Part shown: in pieces, positions 11,961-22,380 of the stretch
Layout of the letters: every line of letters begins with the position of its first letter
How positions within the stretch are numbered: the stretch's first letter is position 1
Assembly (NCBI RefSeq): GCF_042453785.1
Contig: NC_091673.1
Location: 16,959,501-17,023,500 of the forward strand
Origin: Malus domestica
Taxonomy: Eukaryota; Streptophyta; Magnoliopsida; Rosales; Rosaceae
Reading direction: 5' to 3'
DNA length: 64,000 nt
Notes under the pieces: model-generated
The model's input: the letters and a program-made list of their open reading frames with translations, nothing else
Told to the model about the DNA's origin: nothing
The model's database searches: none
Made by a program: the position numbers and the translations under genes

Positions 11961-14116
11961 TGTCACAGCCCGTCCCGAGATTCTATTTATCAAGGTTGTG
12001 AAATGACGAAAGTACCTTTGACAGTTACTAAGGTATATGTGTGACTTGTTATTGAATAATACATATTTTCCTAAGTTTGGAAAATTTAAAATGGATTAAA
12101 ATTGATTTGCATTTTGTGTGGTTAGGGGAGGGACACACACTTAAAATCAAACCTCACACCCTCTCTCCTATCCCGTGCTCTCTCTCTCCTCTTCTCGGTT
12201 CTCTCTCTCTCCCTTCGAATTGTACGGACAAAGAACAAAACCCTCAAATCATCACGGATCGACGCCAATAAGGTGAGGTTCTTCATCCTTTCAACCTCCT
12301 GATTCGAATGGTGCAATTTTTAGAACTTAGAACCCTCGATATCACGTTGAAAACTCGAGGTCCGATTTGAGTACTGTTCATGCACATGTGAATTGTTGAA
12401 TTTCAGGGAATTCTAAGCTTACAAGGAGCTTAGTGAGGTCCTAAGGAAGCTCGGAGTGCTTAGTTTGAAGGTTTTGGACGTCGAGATCACTGAGTTCGAA
12501 GTTAGCCGGTTTTCTTGGAATTTCTCCGGTGAGATTTCGTAATTTTTTTAGCCTTAAACTAGTACAACGTGATTCTACATGCTTAGGGCTTCATTTTGAT
12601 ATAAAATGCGTGAAAAATGGTTGAGAAATAACGGAGAACAAGGAGATTGAAAAATCTCCAGTTTTTTGCGACCGGAAAAACCAGTCCGACGACTGGAGGA
12701 AGAAGATGACGCGAGTGGGGTGCGTGGGTCCGTGCCCCTCCCGGTGCGTGGGGGCGCGTGCAGCCTCAAAAAAAATTTCTAAAAATATGTCGACGTTCGT
12801 GACGTCGAGTAGGTCACTGTGGTATATTCATATACACAAATTGAGCACCGTATGAGAAGTTATTACGAATTATCGGTTACGTGCTTTAATTAACGTTTTT
12901 ATAGTTGTTTCGCATATAGGTGATACCTATACCGAGGACGAGCGCATCCAGGGACGTCACAGGGGTTACAACCCTTCGACTTATCAGTGAGTGGGCAGTT
13001 ATTTTTTGTATTTACCTATATACTATTGATTTTTCCCAGAAATTGAAAATAAATGAAAGTATGTTTTAAAATGCCATGCATGCATATTATATGAAATATA
13101 TGAATTAGTATTTTATGCATATATGTGAATTGGTGCTATGGACGCACAGATAAGTATCATGTGAGTTTTATGTTATTCATACGGTTTATTGATGATGTGA
13201 ATTGTGTTGAGAGCTCATAACCTGCACCTTTGTGATAGTGCTTATATTATTCACCGCACTGCACGCTCACCTTGGATCCAAGTAGGTGCATGTCTACAGA
13301 CCATGAGAGGGTTCCAACATGCTAGTCGTACAAATCACTAGAGGTGGTTCCGACTGGTAGTGACCTTAGATTATGTGCACAGATGATTGATAAGTGAAGC
13401 ACTAGAACGTAGTATTACACCATTCTTGTCGTACAGACTACTTCAGGTAGTTCCGACTTATGTGCAGAGTAGTGCCGTACAGGTCACCGTGGTGACTCCG
13501 GTTGTTTTGGATATTGAGCTATGGAATTAACCGTACAGGACCAACTGCAGGGTCTCTAGTTAATTCATTATGTCACCTGTTATATTGATGCATTCTTTAT
13601 CTGTTATTGACATTTATGGCATGACATATTTTCTGGGTTTTGATAAAGAATTGTGATTTGAGATATACGAAGATTATATGCATATTATGTTATTTTCTGG
13701 GGAAAGTATACAGGTTTTACAGCGAGGGGTTAGAAATGTTTTAAATGAAATGTTTTTGAAAAACTTTGGTTTTACTGACCTACTCAATTTTGTTTTGCGC
13801 CCCTCCAAGTTCTAGTTAGCAGCGTTGATGGCCCACGAGGATTCTCACGGCGTACTGACAGACTACATAAATGTAGTACTCACCTGCGGGTGTTGTAATT
13901 TAGTTATGGCCCTACTTGACTGCACCTAGTACTTATGATCTGAATTTGTGTGTTTCACACTTAAACTTACTCTAGCATGTTACTTGGTTACTATTGCTAG
14001 TATTTGGTTTTTGTTTGTTCGTATTTCTCTTACCTATTGCTTCCACGTCGCACTTTTGGTTACGTCACGCCCACGTGACGGCCAGCACGCCTTGATTCTA
14101 GGATCGGGGTGTGTCA
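11961..14116 (+). mobile_element. solo LTR of a Gypsy-type retrotransposon
   Basis: A 2156-bp segment beginning TGTCACAGCCCGTCCCGAGA and ending GGATCGGGGTGTGTCA, so it has TG..CA termini. It is flanked by the perfect 5-bp duplication AGTTT (11956-11960 and 14117-14121). The uninterrupted site survives in the duplicate at about 19453-19462 (GTCAAGTTTCAC). Internal direct repeats of the CGTACAG..GGTTCCGACT type lie at about 13325-13510. No primer-binding site, coding domain or second LTR is present, which fits recombination between the two LTRs of a once full element. Confidence 0.88.
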
Positions 14117-14626
14117 AGTTTCATTAATTAAACAAACACATAACATAAAATAGTACTTTTATTCACACACTACTACAAAATTATCTATAACTGGCGGTTC
14201 AAAAACCGACAAAAAACGTATATTACTGTCAGATTTTAAGCAAAATCCGACAGAAAATACTCTAAAACCTACAGAAATCATGTCGGTCATAACCGACAGG
14301 ATTTTTATTTATAATAAATAAATAAATGAATTCCTGTCGGATAAAACCGACAGCAAATACTAAAACCGCCAGTAATTCTGTGGGATAAAACCGACAGAGA
14401 ATTTATTATAAAAATAAATAAAATCATTCATGTCGGCTAAAACTGACAGAAAATATGTTAATAATAAAAAAAAATTATTTTGGCATTTTTCATATCCCCT
14501 GCATTCACCATTCGGAACCTCGCTGGAGCTCGATCTTGGAAACTTGTTGTGGGATTTTGAAGAGAGCGAGAGAGAGAGAAGAAATGAAGCAAGAGGGGGA
14601 AGAAGAAGAAGAAGCAACAACAAGAG

Positions 14627-15240
14627 AGAAAATACCAAATACACAATACCCATAATATCAAACAAACAACTTACATTCGCTCCGCATTGGGGTCGTACAA
14701 GGACATGTTCAAAACAGCTTCCGAGCAAAATTCTGGTAATCGTTCATTGGAGCCACAACATGTCCAAAAGGTTAAAGATGCAAGTCCGCATGCAAGGAAA
14801 TATGTTCGAAGTGCAAAGGAAGCGCATGAAAGAAAAAAAAACACATTGATCATGTTCAGAGTAAAAGAAGAATTGGTGCTAGTGAACCAGATGTTTCAGC
14901 AACTAAAGATGATACCATAATTAAAATAGTGCATGCCAGAGATGAATATGATTTACCACTGAAAGACGGCTTTTCTACTATCCCTTCAGATGCCCACGGT
15001 AAAAATTCCAAGGATGTTAAGTCCACAGAGTCAGAGGAACGTGTTACAGATAGTGAAAGTAAAGATAAAGTTATCAAAAAAGGAAGCTTTAATTTGGACA
15101 ATACTCGAACTGGTAAGAGGAAAGACATATTTGAAAATTCAAATCAAGCAAAGAATGCAAGTGATGGAGGTAGAGTTTCAAATCAAGAGAGAAAATACCA
15201 AATACACAATACCCATAATATCAAGCAAACTGAACCATAA
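14627..15240 (+). pseudogene. unrecognised captured gene-like sequence inside the CACTA element
   Basis: Two open stretches of hydrophilic Lys/Ser/Glu-rich sequence (14687-14920 and about 14845-15240) look like parts of one frame broken in a run of A around 14835. The second contains HARDEYDLPLKDGFSTIPSD. A direct repeat of about 40 bp, starting GAGAAAATACCAAATACAC, lies at both ends (about 14627-14666 and 15188-15227). This suggests shuffled or duplicated exon DNA. I cannot name the source gene. It may be another captured host fragment. Confidence 0.4.
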
Positions 15241-15330
15241 TCTCTCTTCCATCAACAACTCTCCCTGAAATCAAATTCAATTAATTAATTACAAAACCCT
15301 ATCTTCTAATTAAGCTCATAAGAGGCCTAT

Positions 15331-15673
15331 GAGAGAGAGATGAACCATCGAGCTTCTCCACTGCCTTATGCGCCTTGTCCTGATACTTATATCGGACAAA
15401 AGCAAATCTTGGAGAATCGCCAGTCCTCCGGTCTCAGGGAATGAAGACATCGACGACCTTGCCGTACTTGTCGAAGAGCGGGAAGAGGTCATCCGCAATG
15501 GTTCCTGGTAAACACAAACCAAACAAAGAGAGAGAAAGAGAGTTAGAGCTTTCAGCAAGGGGATGGAGAAGGATGAGAAGGGTAAAAGGGGAATTACAGA
15601 AAGTGATGTTGAGGATGAGGAGGAAGTAGGTGTCTCTGATGTCCGGAGGTTCGGATCGACCGAAGTGCGACAT
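15331..15673 (-). pseudogene. captured 5' fragment of an SC35-type SR splicing factor, with intron
   Basis: On the minus strand the frame opens MSHFGRSEPPDIRDTY, continues LLILNITF, and after an intron resumes ADDLFPLFDKYGKVVDVFIP. This is the start of the RNA-recognition motif of plant SC35/SCL splicing factors, which bind pre-mRNA and recruit the spliceosome. An intron of roughly 85 bp with GT (after ATCACTTTCT) and CAG ends is still present, so capture was from DNA. Two changes appear to create stops: one at the exon 1 junction and one right after VDVFIP, where the Arg codon of the family (IPRDRRTG) is TGA. Homology continues to KAVEKLDG near 15335 and then ends. The Arg/Ser-rich tail is absent. 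Confidence 0.88.
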
Positions 15674-15729
15674 CTCCGAGAAGGATTGGAGCAGCGAGCG
15701 TGTGTTAGTCTGCGGCCGGACTAGGGATC

Positions 15730-17150
15730 GGGATATGCATTCTACGAAACTAGTTTCAACGATCCAACCGTCAAATATGTTTGTATATACTCCGAGATCG
15801 CATACCTAAAAAATCACAAAAAACAAACATTCAAATATTAGGTAACAGAACAAAAGTTTTCGACGATTATAAACGAAAAATCATAATTTAACGGTTATTT
15901 TTGCTCCAATTTTGATAATTTTTTACAGCTACACTCCTCGACCCTATAAGAATGCATTGAACAAATTCGATCTTCAATTTAAAATATTTACACTAGTGGA
16001 TAATTTTTTATACTTAATGGAAGTATAACATTAACTCTTAAGTGTTTGTTAAATCTATCAATTTGATAGGATATGCATTATACGAAACTATTTTCAACGA
16101 TCCAACCGTCAAATATGTTTGTATATACTCCGAGATCGCATACCTAAAAATCACAAAAAAACAAACATTCAGAGATTAGGTAACAGAACAAAAGTTTTCG
16201 ACGGTTATAAATGAAAAGTCATAATTTAACGGTTATTTTAGCTCCGATTTTGATTATTTTTTACAGCTACACTCCTCGACCCTATAAGAATGCATTGAAA
16301 AAATTCGATCTTCAATTTAAAATATTTACAGTATAACATTAACTCTTAGTGTTTGTTAAATCTATCAATTTGATAGGGTAAGCATTCTACGAAACTAGTT
16401 TCAACGATCCAACCGTCAAATATGTTTGTATATACTCCAAGATCGTATACCTAAAAAATCACAAAAAACAAACATTCAGAGATTAGGTAACAGAACAAAA
16501 ATTTTCGATGATTATAAACAAAAAGTCATAATTTAACGGTTATTTTAGCTCCGATTTTGATTATTTTTTACAGCTACACTCTTCGACTCTATAATAATGT
16601 ATTGAATAGATTCGATCTTCAATTTAAAATATTTACACTATTTATACTTAATGGAAGTATAACATTAACTCTTAAGTGTTTATTAAATCTATCAATTTGA
16701 TAGGACATGCATTCTACGAAACTAGTTTCAACGATCCAACTGTCAAATATGTTTGTATATACTCCAATATCGCATACCTAAAAAATCACAAAAAATAAAC
16801 ATTCAGATATTAGGTAACAAAACAAAAGTTTTTAACGGTTATAAACGAAAAGTCACAATTTAATGATTATTTTAGCTCCGATTTTGATGATTTTTTATAG
16901 CTACACTCCTTGACTCTATAAGAATGCATTGAACAAATTCGATCTTCAATTTAAAATATTTACACTAGTGGATAATTTTTTATACTTAATGGAAGTATAA
17001 CATTAACTCTTAAGTGTTTGTTAAATCTAGCAATTTGATAGGATATATATTCTACGAAACTAGTTTCAACGATCCAACTGTCAAATATGTTTGTATATAC
17101 TCCGAGATAGCATGCGTAAAAAGTCGTAAAAGAAAAAAACATTCAGAGAT
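15730..17150 (+). repeat. tandem array of ~306-338 bp units inside the CACTA element
   Basis: Five successive units each start near ATTCTACGAAACTAGTTTCA (about 15738, 16077, 16384, 16709 and 17048). They continue with CAACGATCCAACYGTCAAATATG and end with CTATCAATTTGATAGG. Spacings are about 338, 306, 326 and 338 bp. The last unit is truncated near 17150. The units are clearly diverged from one another. They encode nothing. Confidence 0.88.
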
Positions 17151-17490
17151 TAGGTAACGGGACCGTGAGTGAAAAGAAAAATATTTAAACCATTTGTTTA
17201 TTTATTTATTCATTTTTAATCAATATAACATTTTAAAATAATAAAATAGTCAATTTCTGTCGGTTATAACCGCCACCATTAACTTAAAAACCGCCAGAAT
17301 ATGTTAAAAATATTAAAAAAAGAAAAGAATTCAAAAATACTGAGGGTTATAATAATTTTATGGTGGTTGACAGAAAGTAACTTTAATCCAACAGTAAATA
17401 AATTATGTGTCGGATATCTTTTATCCGTCAGAATGGCTTATTAACCGCCAGAATCGTCCGACACCTAAAGCTAATATTGTAGTAGTGACA

Positions 17491-17723
17491 CGAGTTCTTC
17501 TTACTTGATCCTCGCGATTGTTGGCCCTTGCCTCATCCTCTTCAGCTTTCGTTGGCATGAAATTGTAGTAGGATGTGGTCTTGATGTTATTAGGGTTCTT
17601 CTTATTTCCTGTCATTGCGATGAGAGAAGGTTGAATATTGAAAATCCAGATTGTGGTATGGATTTTATAATGATACATGCATGGTGCGTTATTAACAAAG
17701 TTGTTAATCTTTATGTTAACCAA
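17491..17723 (-). pseudogene. small unknown ORF, copy A, truncated by the CACTA insertion
   Basis: The minus-strand frame contains MTGNKKNPNNIKTTSYYNFM and PTKAEEDEARANNREDQVRR. It then runs directly into the CACTA terminal repeat at 17487, so its natural C-terminus is lost. It is paralogous to the 79-codon frame at 19618-19857. Function is unknown and it may never have been a gene. Confidence 0.4.
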
Positions 17724-17929
17724 ATCTGGAGCAATTTCGAGAAGACATGTAAAGGGAAGTTTTGTGGGTAAACGTATAAAACTTTTCGTTACTTCCGCAG
17801 TTTCCAGATATTTATGATTTGTGATGGATTCTCATACAAAAACGAATTTAATTTGTTCGCAAATGTTTACACTTATCACAATGTTCATATCACATTTATA
17901 CCATCTTTAATACAGGTAGGGCTTACAAA

Positions 17930-19400
17930 TACAAGTGGACCCCACCTCTATTAGTACAAATGTTGTAAGTGTAGTATTTTTTTGTTAATGAATTAGTTGC
18001 ATGTATAAGGGTACGTATTTAACAACTAAAACAATACACTATACAAGTGAATGTGAGACTAAGAGTTCGAGTATAGTATCATTCCGATTTAATAACATAA
18101 TGTTATGTTGAAAAAGACTTCAACATGACATTATCTATTGGATCAAAACATTAAAATATAAATTTTTATTATCCCAACTTTTTACATATGCATATAAAAA
18201 CCTAATATCCCTCACATACATAAACTACTCATCTAGGCTCGCTCTATAATATTTTTAATAACTTGAACCAAGCATCTTTTAAGTTATTACTAAAAGATCA
18301 TCTTACAAAATCGAAAGACGTTTAGTTATCTAAATATGACCTGATAAAATATATATCATTTTACATTCTTATATTTATACCACTAGTGCTACAACATAGA
18401 AATATTTCTCTTCACTTGTAATTTTAGGTTCAAAACCAGTAAATAGCAAATTTGATATGTTTTAATGTTTAGTTTTTAGGATAAAATATTGTTGTATATA
18501 AAATTATTAGTTCTAAGATTAATTGGTAAGTTTACGATATAATCTTGATTTATCCCATAACTTGAAATAATTAAATAAATTTAATTAAATAATCACGTTT
18601 ACTTTTTTTATTTATTATTACAAACAATATTACTATCTCAAATTACACTGAAAAAGGACAAAAATGATTTAAAGAATTGACCCAATGATTTAATAAGGAA
18701 GACTCAATTTTGCCACGAGAATCCACGACTTCTTATATTTACATTTTACTTTTAATAAAATGTATAATGGGGCATATAATTTATTGAATAACAAAGCTAA
18801 CAATTTATATACAACTATTACATACTTCTTTTGGGACTTTTTCTTTTTATTCGAACAAGAAAGGGAGATCATACTCAATATATGCGGTGCAATGGTAATA
18901 CTCCTGACCAATTTAAGTTACAATTATCCCACTAAACAATAAACCATACAAGTGAGGATGAGACTAATTAAGAGTTTGAATGGCGTTTGTTAGGCTCAAG
19001 GAAAACTACTTCTATGGAACGAGTTCACAGCTATAATAATATCTCAATTGAATAATATAAAATCACATAGAAAGACACTTCCATGTGAAAAATTAAGAGG
19101 TTTGCAATTGTTGGCCCTTGCCTGCTTATTACTTGATGCTCGGGACCAATTAAGTTACAAGTACCTTGTCAAACATCTCTCAAGACTTAGGAAAGAAAAA
19201 GGACACACCATTATACAAACAATGTTTCCCAACAATTTATATAAGTAATATATTAGCGTATATGTATAGGATAATTCTTTTTGGTGGTGTTATTCGCAAC
19301 TCAATATAGTCAAAATGCACTCTAATTAAGAATTCTAAGAGAACACTAATACAGTATCAACTAGCACTCCTCTCATTAAGTAATAAGCATATATATAGGA
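17930..19400. other. spacer between the two duplication copies
   Basis: AT-rich and without supported genes. Around 19090-19135 a short partial copy of the duplicated block occurs (GCAATTGTTGGCCCTTGCCT then TTACTTGATGCTCGGGA), so the unit was present at least partly three times. Confidence 0.45.
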
Positions 19401-20170
19401 TTTTTTTTTAAGAGTGTCAATAAAAAGTCACTTCTTTTTATTGATAATTCTTGTCAAGTTTCACTATTAAATAAACACATAACATAAAACAGTACTTTTA
19501 TTCAAAAACTAGAAAACATCCCAATATCCATGAAACTCAAATTATATAAAAGTAAAAATAAAATTCCAACTCCACTAGCTGAACAGGAAAAAGACCAACA
19601 CTCATACTCTTCAACTTCTAAGAAGGAAGAAAATCCTTTGTTTGTGATGCCATTCTTAGACTATGCGGATCGCTTGATTCTAATATTATTGGCTGCCGTG
19701 AAAGCTCTCTGATTTGCACACTAGTTCTTCTTACTTGATGCTCGCGATTGTTGGCCCTTGCCTCATCCTCTTCAGCTTTCGTTGGCATGAAATTGTGGTA
19801 GGATGTGGTCTTGATGTTATTAGCATTGAGATTTGAAGAGTTCTTTTTTCCTGTCATTGCGATGAGAGAAGGTTGAATGTTGAAAATCCAAATTGTGGTC
19901 TGGATTTTATAATGATACGTGCATGGTGCATTATAAGAAAGTTGTTGATCTTTATGTTAACCAAATCTGGAGCCATTTAAGAAGACTTTAAGAAGACATG
20001 TAAAGGGAAGTTTTATGTGTAGAAGTATGAAACTTTTTTCGTTACTTTCTTAATTCTTAATTCACAGATATTTATGATCTATGATAGATTCTCATACAAA
20101 AACAAATATAAATTGCTGGCATATATTTATGCTTAACACATTTTTCATATTATATTTGTACAACCTCTCT
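19400..20170. repeat. local duplication, copy B (uninterrupted)
   Basis: The counterpart of copy A, without the solo LTR and CACTA element. It shows the pre-insertion sequence GTCAAGTTTCAC at the LTR site, and retains about 200 bp (19505-19715) that copy A lacks at the CACTA site. The copies differ by many substitutions and small indels, so the duplication is not recent. Confidence 0.8.
19618..19857 (-). CDS. small unknown ORF, copy B (79 aa)
   Basis: ATG at 19857, stop at 19618. The protein begins MTGKKNSSNLNANNIKTTSY and includes NFMPTKAEEDEARANNREHQ. It is hydrophilic and charged, with no signal peptide, membrane segment or family motif that I recognise. The only support for being real is that the same frame is partly kept in copy A (17491-17723). 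The sequence upstream of the ATG is also conserved between copies and is open in the same frame, so conservation does not single out this start. Confidence 0.3.
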   Translation of the reverse strand: MTGKKNSSNLNANNIKTTSYHNFMPTKAEEDEARANNREHQVRRTSVQIRELSRQPIILESSDPHSLRMASQTKDFLPS

Positions 20171-20499
20171 AATGCAAGCAGTGACAGGGCCACTTTTGGA
20201 TCAGAATGATCGTGGACCAGTCCTTTTTATTATTTTATAGCTGATATATGCATATTAGATTAATCAGTTCATTATTTTATCTTAACAGAAGTAAAATAGC
20301 CTAAAGGAATATATTGAGGACTTGGGAACCACACACAGAAGTCAGAAGACTCGGAACACAATAAGAAAACTGTGCATCAGACCAATACTACGCTGAATAT
20401 GGCAATGACTCACTGGACCGCAAGTATTTACAAACGTAATTATTTTTAATAAACATAATTGTTTAGATATCTCAACCGTCGTCCCTTAGTGCTACTTAG

Positions 20500-20655
20500 T
20501 ATTACGGTACGGTCTAGTGATATTCTTCTTTACTGGTAAGAGGTCTTACGTTCGATTCTAGCCAAAGACGAATTTGAACCACATTATTGTTTGTCCATTA
20601 TGAGGCTCAGTCCATATCTTAGTGTAGATAATATCGATTATTAAAAAAATAAATA
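20500..20655 (+). mobile_element. SINE-like element
   Basis: Starts near TAGTATTACGGTACGGTCTA. An A-box-like GGTCTAGTGATATTC is followed by a B-box-like ACGTTCGATTCTA, then AATTTGAACCACATTATTG and a 3' region TTAGTGTAGATAATATCG, ending in an A-rich tail. This layout fits a tRNA-derived plant SINE. A related inverted copy lies at about 34175-34320. Confidence 0.55.
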
Positions 20656-20705
20656 AAAACTGCCCTCCTTTAGAGATGATAAAAAAATTCAAGGAAAAAA
20701 AAAAG

Positions 20706-20853
20706 GAAAACTAACTAAAAGTTTTTAAAAACTTTAGTTTTAATGAAAAATGACAAATAAAGGTGTAGTGAATAGTACCAAAAAAGATAAAAATATAATA
20801 TTTTATTAAAAATAAATAATACCAGAAATATTTTGTTAAAACTCCTATAAAAA
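20706..20853 (+). mobile_element. short MITE-like repeat, copy 3
   Basis: Begins GGAAAACTAACTAAAAG, contains AATGACAAATAAAGGTGTAG and ends GTTAAAACTCC. It is strongly similar to the inverted copy at 22226-22380. Confidence 0.55.
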
Positions 20854-20890
20854 TACCTAATACTCCATAAGTCATAGGATACTTGATCAC

Positions 20891-21101
20891 TTTTGTTAGG
20901 CCTCTCATATGGGCCCCTTTGGACTCAAATAACTTGTATTTTGGGCTTCTAGTTCAGTTTTTAATGTGAATTGATTATCTTAATAGTGGTTCTGTTTTGT
21001 TAGGCCTCTCATATGGGCCCCTTTGGACTCAAATAACTTGTATTTTGGGCTTCTAGTTCAGTTTTTAATGTGAATTGATTATCTTAATAGTGGTTCTGTT
21101 T
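20891..21101 (+). repeat. tandem duplication of a 104-bp unit
   Basis: TTTTGTTAGGCCTCTCATAT starts at 20891 and again at 20995. The two units (20891-20994 and 20995-21098) look identical by eye through TAATAGTGGTTCTG. The identity implies a very recent duplication. No coding content. Confidence 0.9.
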
Positions 21102-21296
21102 ACCCCTAAATGATGATTCTGCCAAATAATAACATCTCCTACTTAAGAGTTAGGGATGGTCTTGTTAAGTAAGATGTTGTCAACGAAATATCAAACTATA
21201 ATGACGATTCTACCCTCCTTAAAAAGGAGAATTCGACCATAGGGTATGGCGCCAATTTGAATACTGGAGCAAGCAAAAGTCCATAAAAAACAATAA

Positions 21297-22194
21297 GGTC
21301 TCGTTTGGCAGCTCGGACTGTACTGATTATTTATGTCGGATAAGATAAATAGCTACCGGATAGTATTGACTAAATTAGTCGGGGGTTTGGTGCAATATCG
21401 GACTAATGGCCGTATTATTCATACTGTATCGAATATAAATTTAATGTAATTATCTAAAAACCCAAATACTTTTCAAATCCTAAACTTCAAAATAAAAAGC
21501 AAATTAAAAGGCCCCAAATTAAGCAAAATCTAATTTATTTATAAAAAAAAAAAGCCCAAACAACAGTTAGGTTGCAGACAACCAAATGAACAAACAAGCC
21601 CTCTAGAATCTCAGCCTCTTGCAGTGCCACAAGGTAGGCCTCAGCAGCCTCATTTAGTGCCAACACCGCGTGGCTCTGGAAACGCAGATCAATCTTGAAA
21701 TCCTGGGCAATTTCACGAACAAGCCTCTAGAATGGCAAATTCTTGATCAAGAGCTCAGTACTCTTCTGGTACTTAACGGATTTCACGAAAAGCAACAATA
21801 CCAAGAGAGCAGTGATGAGGAGAGCAGCGACGAGGATAGTAGCAACGAGGAGAGTAGCGACGGCGAGAGAAGGCGACGGGAAGAACGACGACGGCTATAA
21901 GAGACTACCGGGAGAACGATGACGACGAGAGGGATGACGGCGAGAACGATGACAGCGAGAGAGACAACGACAAGAGGAGGTGTCGTGGAGAACAAAGTGC
22001 TAGAGAGAGGAAATGTTTATACCTGACTAATAATCCACTCCTTTTGGAAGGGTTTATTAAGAAGGTGTATACCCGACTATCCTATCCGATTGCTTAAATT
22101 AATCCGGCAACTATTTAATACGAGAGGACACAAAACGGTTGGGTCCGTATTATTAGTCCTATCTGATCCCTTATACAACATGCCAAACAAGGCC
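21297..22194 (-). mobile_element. PIF/Harbinger-like nonautonomous element carrying histone H3 DNA
   Basis: An 898-bp element with terminal inverted repeats GGTCTCGTTTGGCAGC on the left and GGCCTTGTTTGGCATG on the opposite strand at the right. It is flanked by TAA on both sides (21294-21296 and 22195-22197), the usual PIF/Harbinger target duplication. Subterminal regions contain mirrored GGACTAAT/ATTAGTCC and CCGGATAG-type motifs. No transposase. The interior holds a histone H3 fragment on the minus strand and an acidic GAGAGCAGTGATGAGG-type repeat (about 21805-21980). Confidence 0.88.
21615..21805 (-). pseudogene. captured histone H3.3-like fragment
   Basis: The minus strand reads REIRKYQKSTELLIKNLPF, then a TAG where the family has Gln (CAG), then [20 protein letters not shown] and [13 protein letters not shown]. 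This is about residues 44-104 of histone H3, covering the start of the histone fold. The His and Leu at the positions called 87 and 90 in plant H3 (QSHAVLAL) are the H3.3-type residues. The N-terminal tail and the C-terminal helix are absent, and a stop breaks the frame, so no histone is made. Confidence 0.92.
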
Positions 22195-22225
22195 TAATCA
22201 TCAAGATTTCCACCGCATAATGATT

Positions 22226-22380
22226 TTTGAAAATGAGCTTTAACGAAACACTCTCGGTACTGTTCATTTTTAACAAAAAAAACACATTTTTACTTTTCTT
22301 TGGTACTATTCACTACACCTTTATTTGTCATTTTTCATTAAAACTAAAGGTTTTTTGAACTTTTCATTAGTTTTCCTTTT
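22226..22380 (-). mobile_element. short MITE-like repeat, copy 4 (inverted)
   Basis: Read on the minus strand it begins GGAAAACTAATGAAAAG, contains AATGACAAATAAAGGTGTAG and ends GTTAAAGCTC. It lies just outside the Harbinger-like element. Confidence 0.55.

Larger units (their letters stand above)
14168..17487 (+). mobile_element. CACTA (En/Spm-type) nonautonomous element with captured gene DNA
   Basis: A 3320-bp element with the diagnostic terminal inverted repeats CACTACTACAAAAT on the left and CACTACTACAATAT on the opposite strand at the right. It is flanked by the 3-bp duplication ACA (14165-14167 and 17488-17490). Subterminal zones (about 14190-14460 and 17255-17470) hold repeated short motifs of the CTGTCGG..CCGACAG and ACCGCCAGAAT kind in both orientations. 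No transposase was found. The interior carries unrecognised exon-like DNA (14500-15240), a splicing-factor fragment (15331-15673) and a long tandem array (15730-17150). Confidence 0.93.
11905..17930. repeat. local duplication, copy A (disrupted by two transposons)
   Basis: The outer parts (about 11905-11960, 14122-14164 and 17491-17930) match copy B at about 19400-20170 in the same order and orientation. Matching blocks include AAGAGTG..CAATAA, TTTTTATTGATAATT, AACACATAACATAAAA and the GATTGTTGGCCCTTGCCT block. In copy A the solo LTR (11961-14116) and the CACTA element (14168-17487) are inserted. About 200 bp present in copy B is missing from copy A next to the CACTA insertion. Confidence 0.8.

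Noticed and set aside
14168..17487. Possibility that the CACTA element is autonomous
   Set aside because: At 3.3 kb with a tandem array and captured fragments, no transposase motif was found in any open frame.
20500..20655. A tRNA gene suggested by A- and B-box-like sequence
   Set aside because: No cloverleaf can be formed, and the segment ends in an A-rich tail with a related copy elsewhere, so SINE-like is the better reading.
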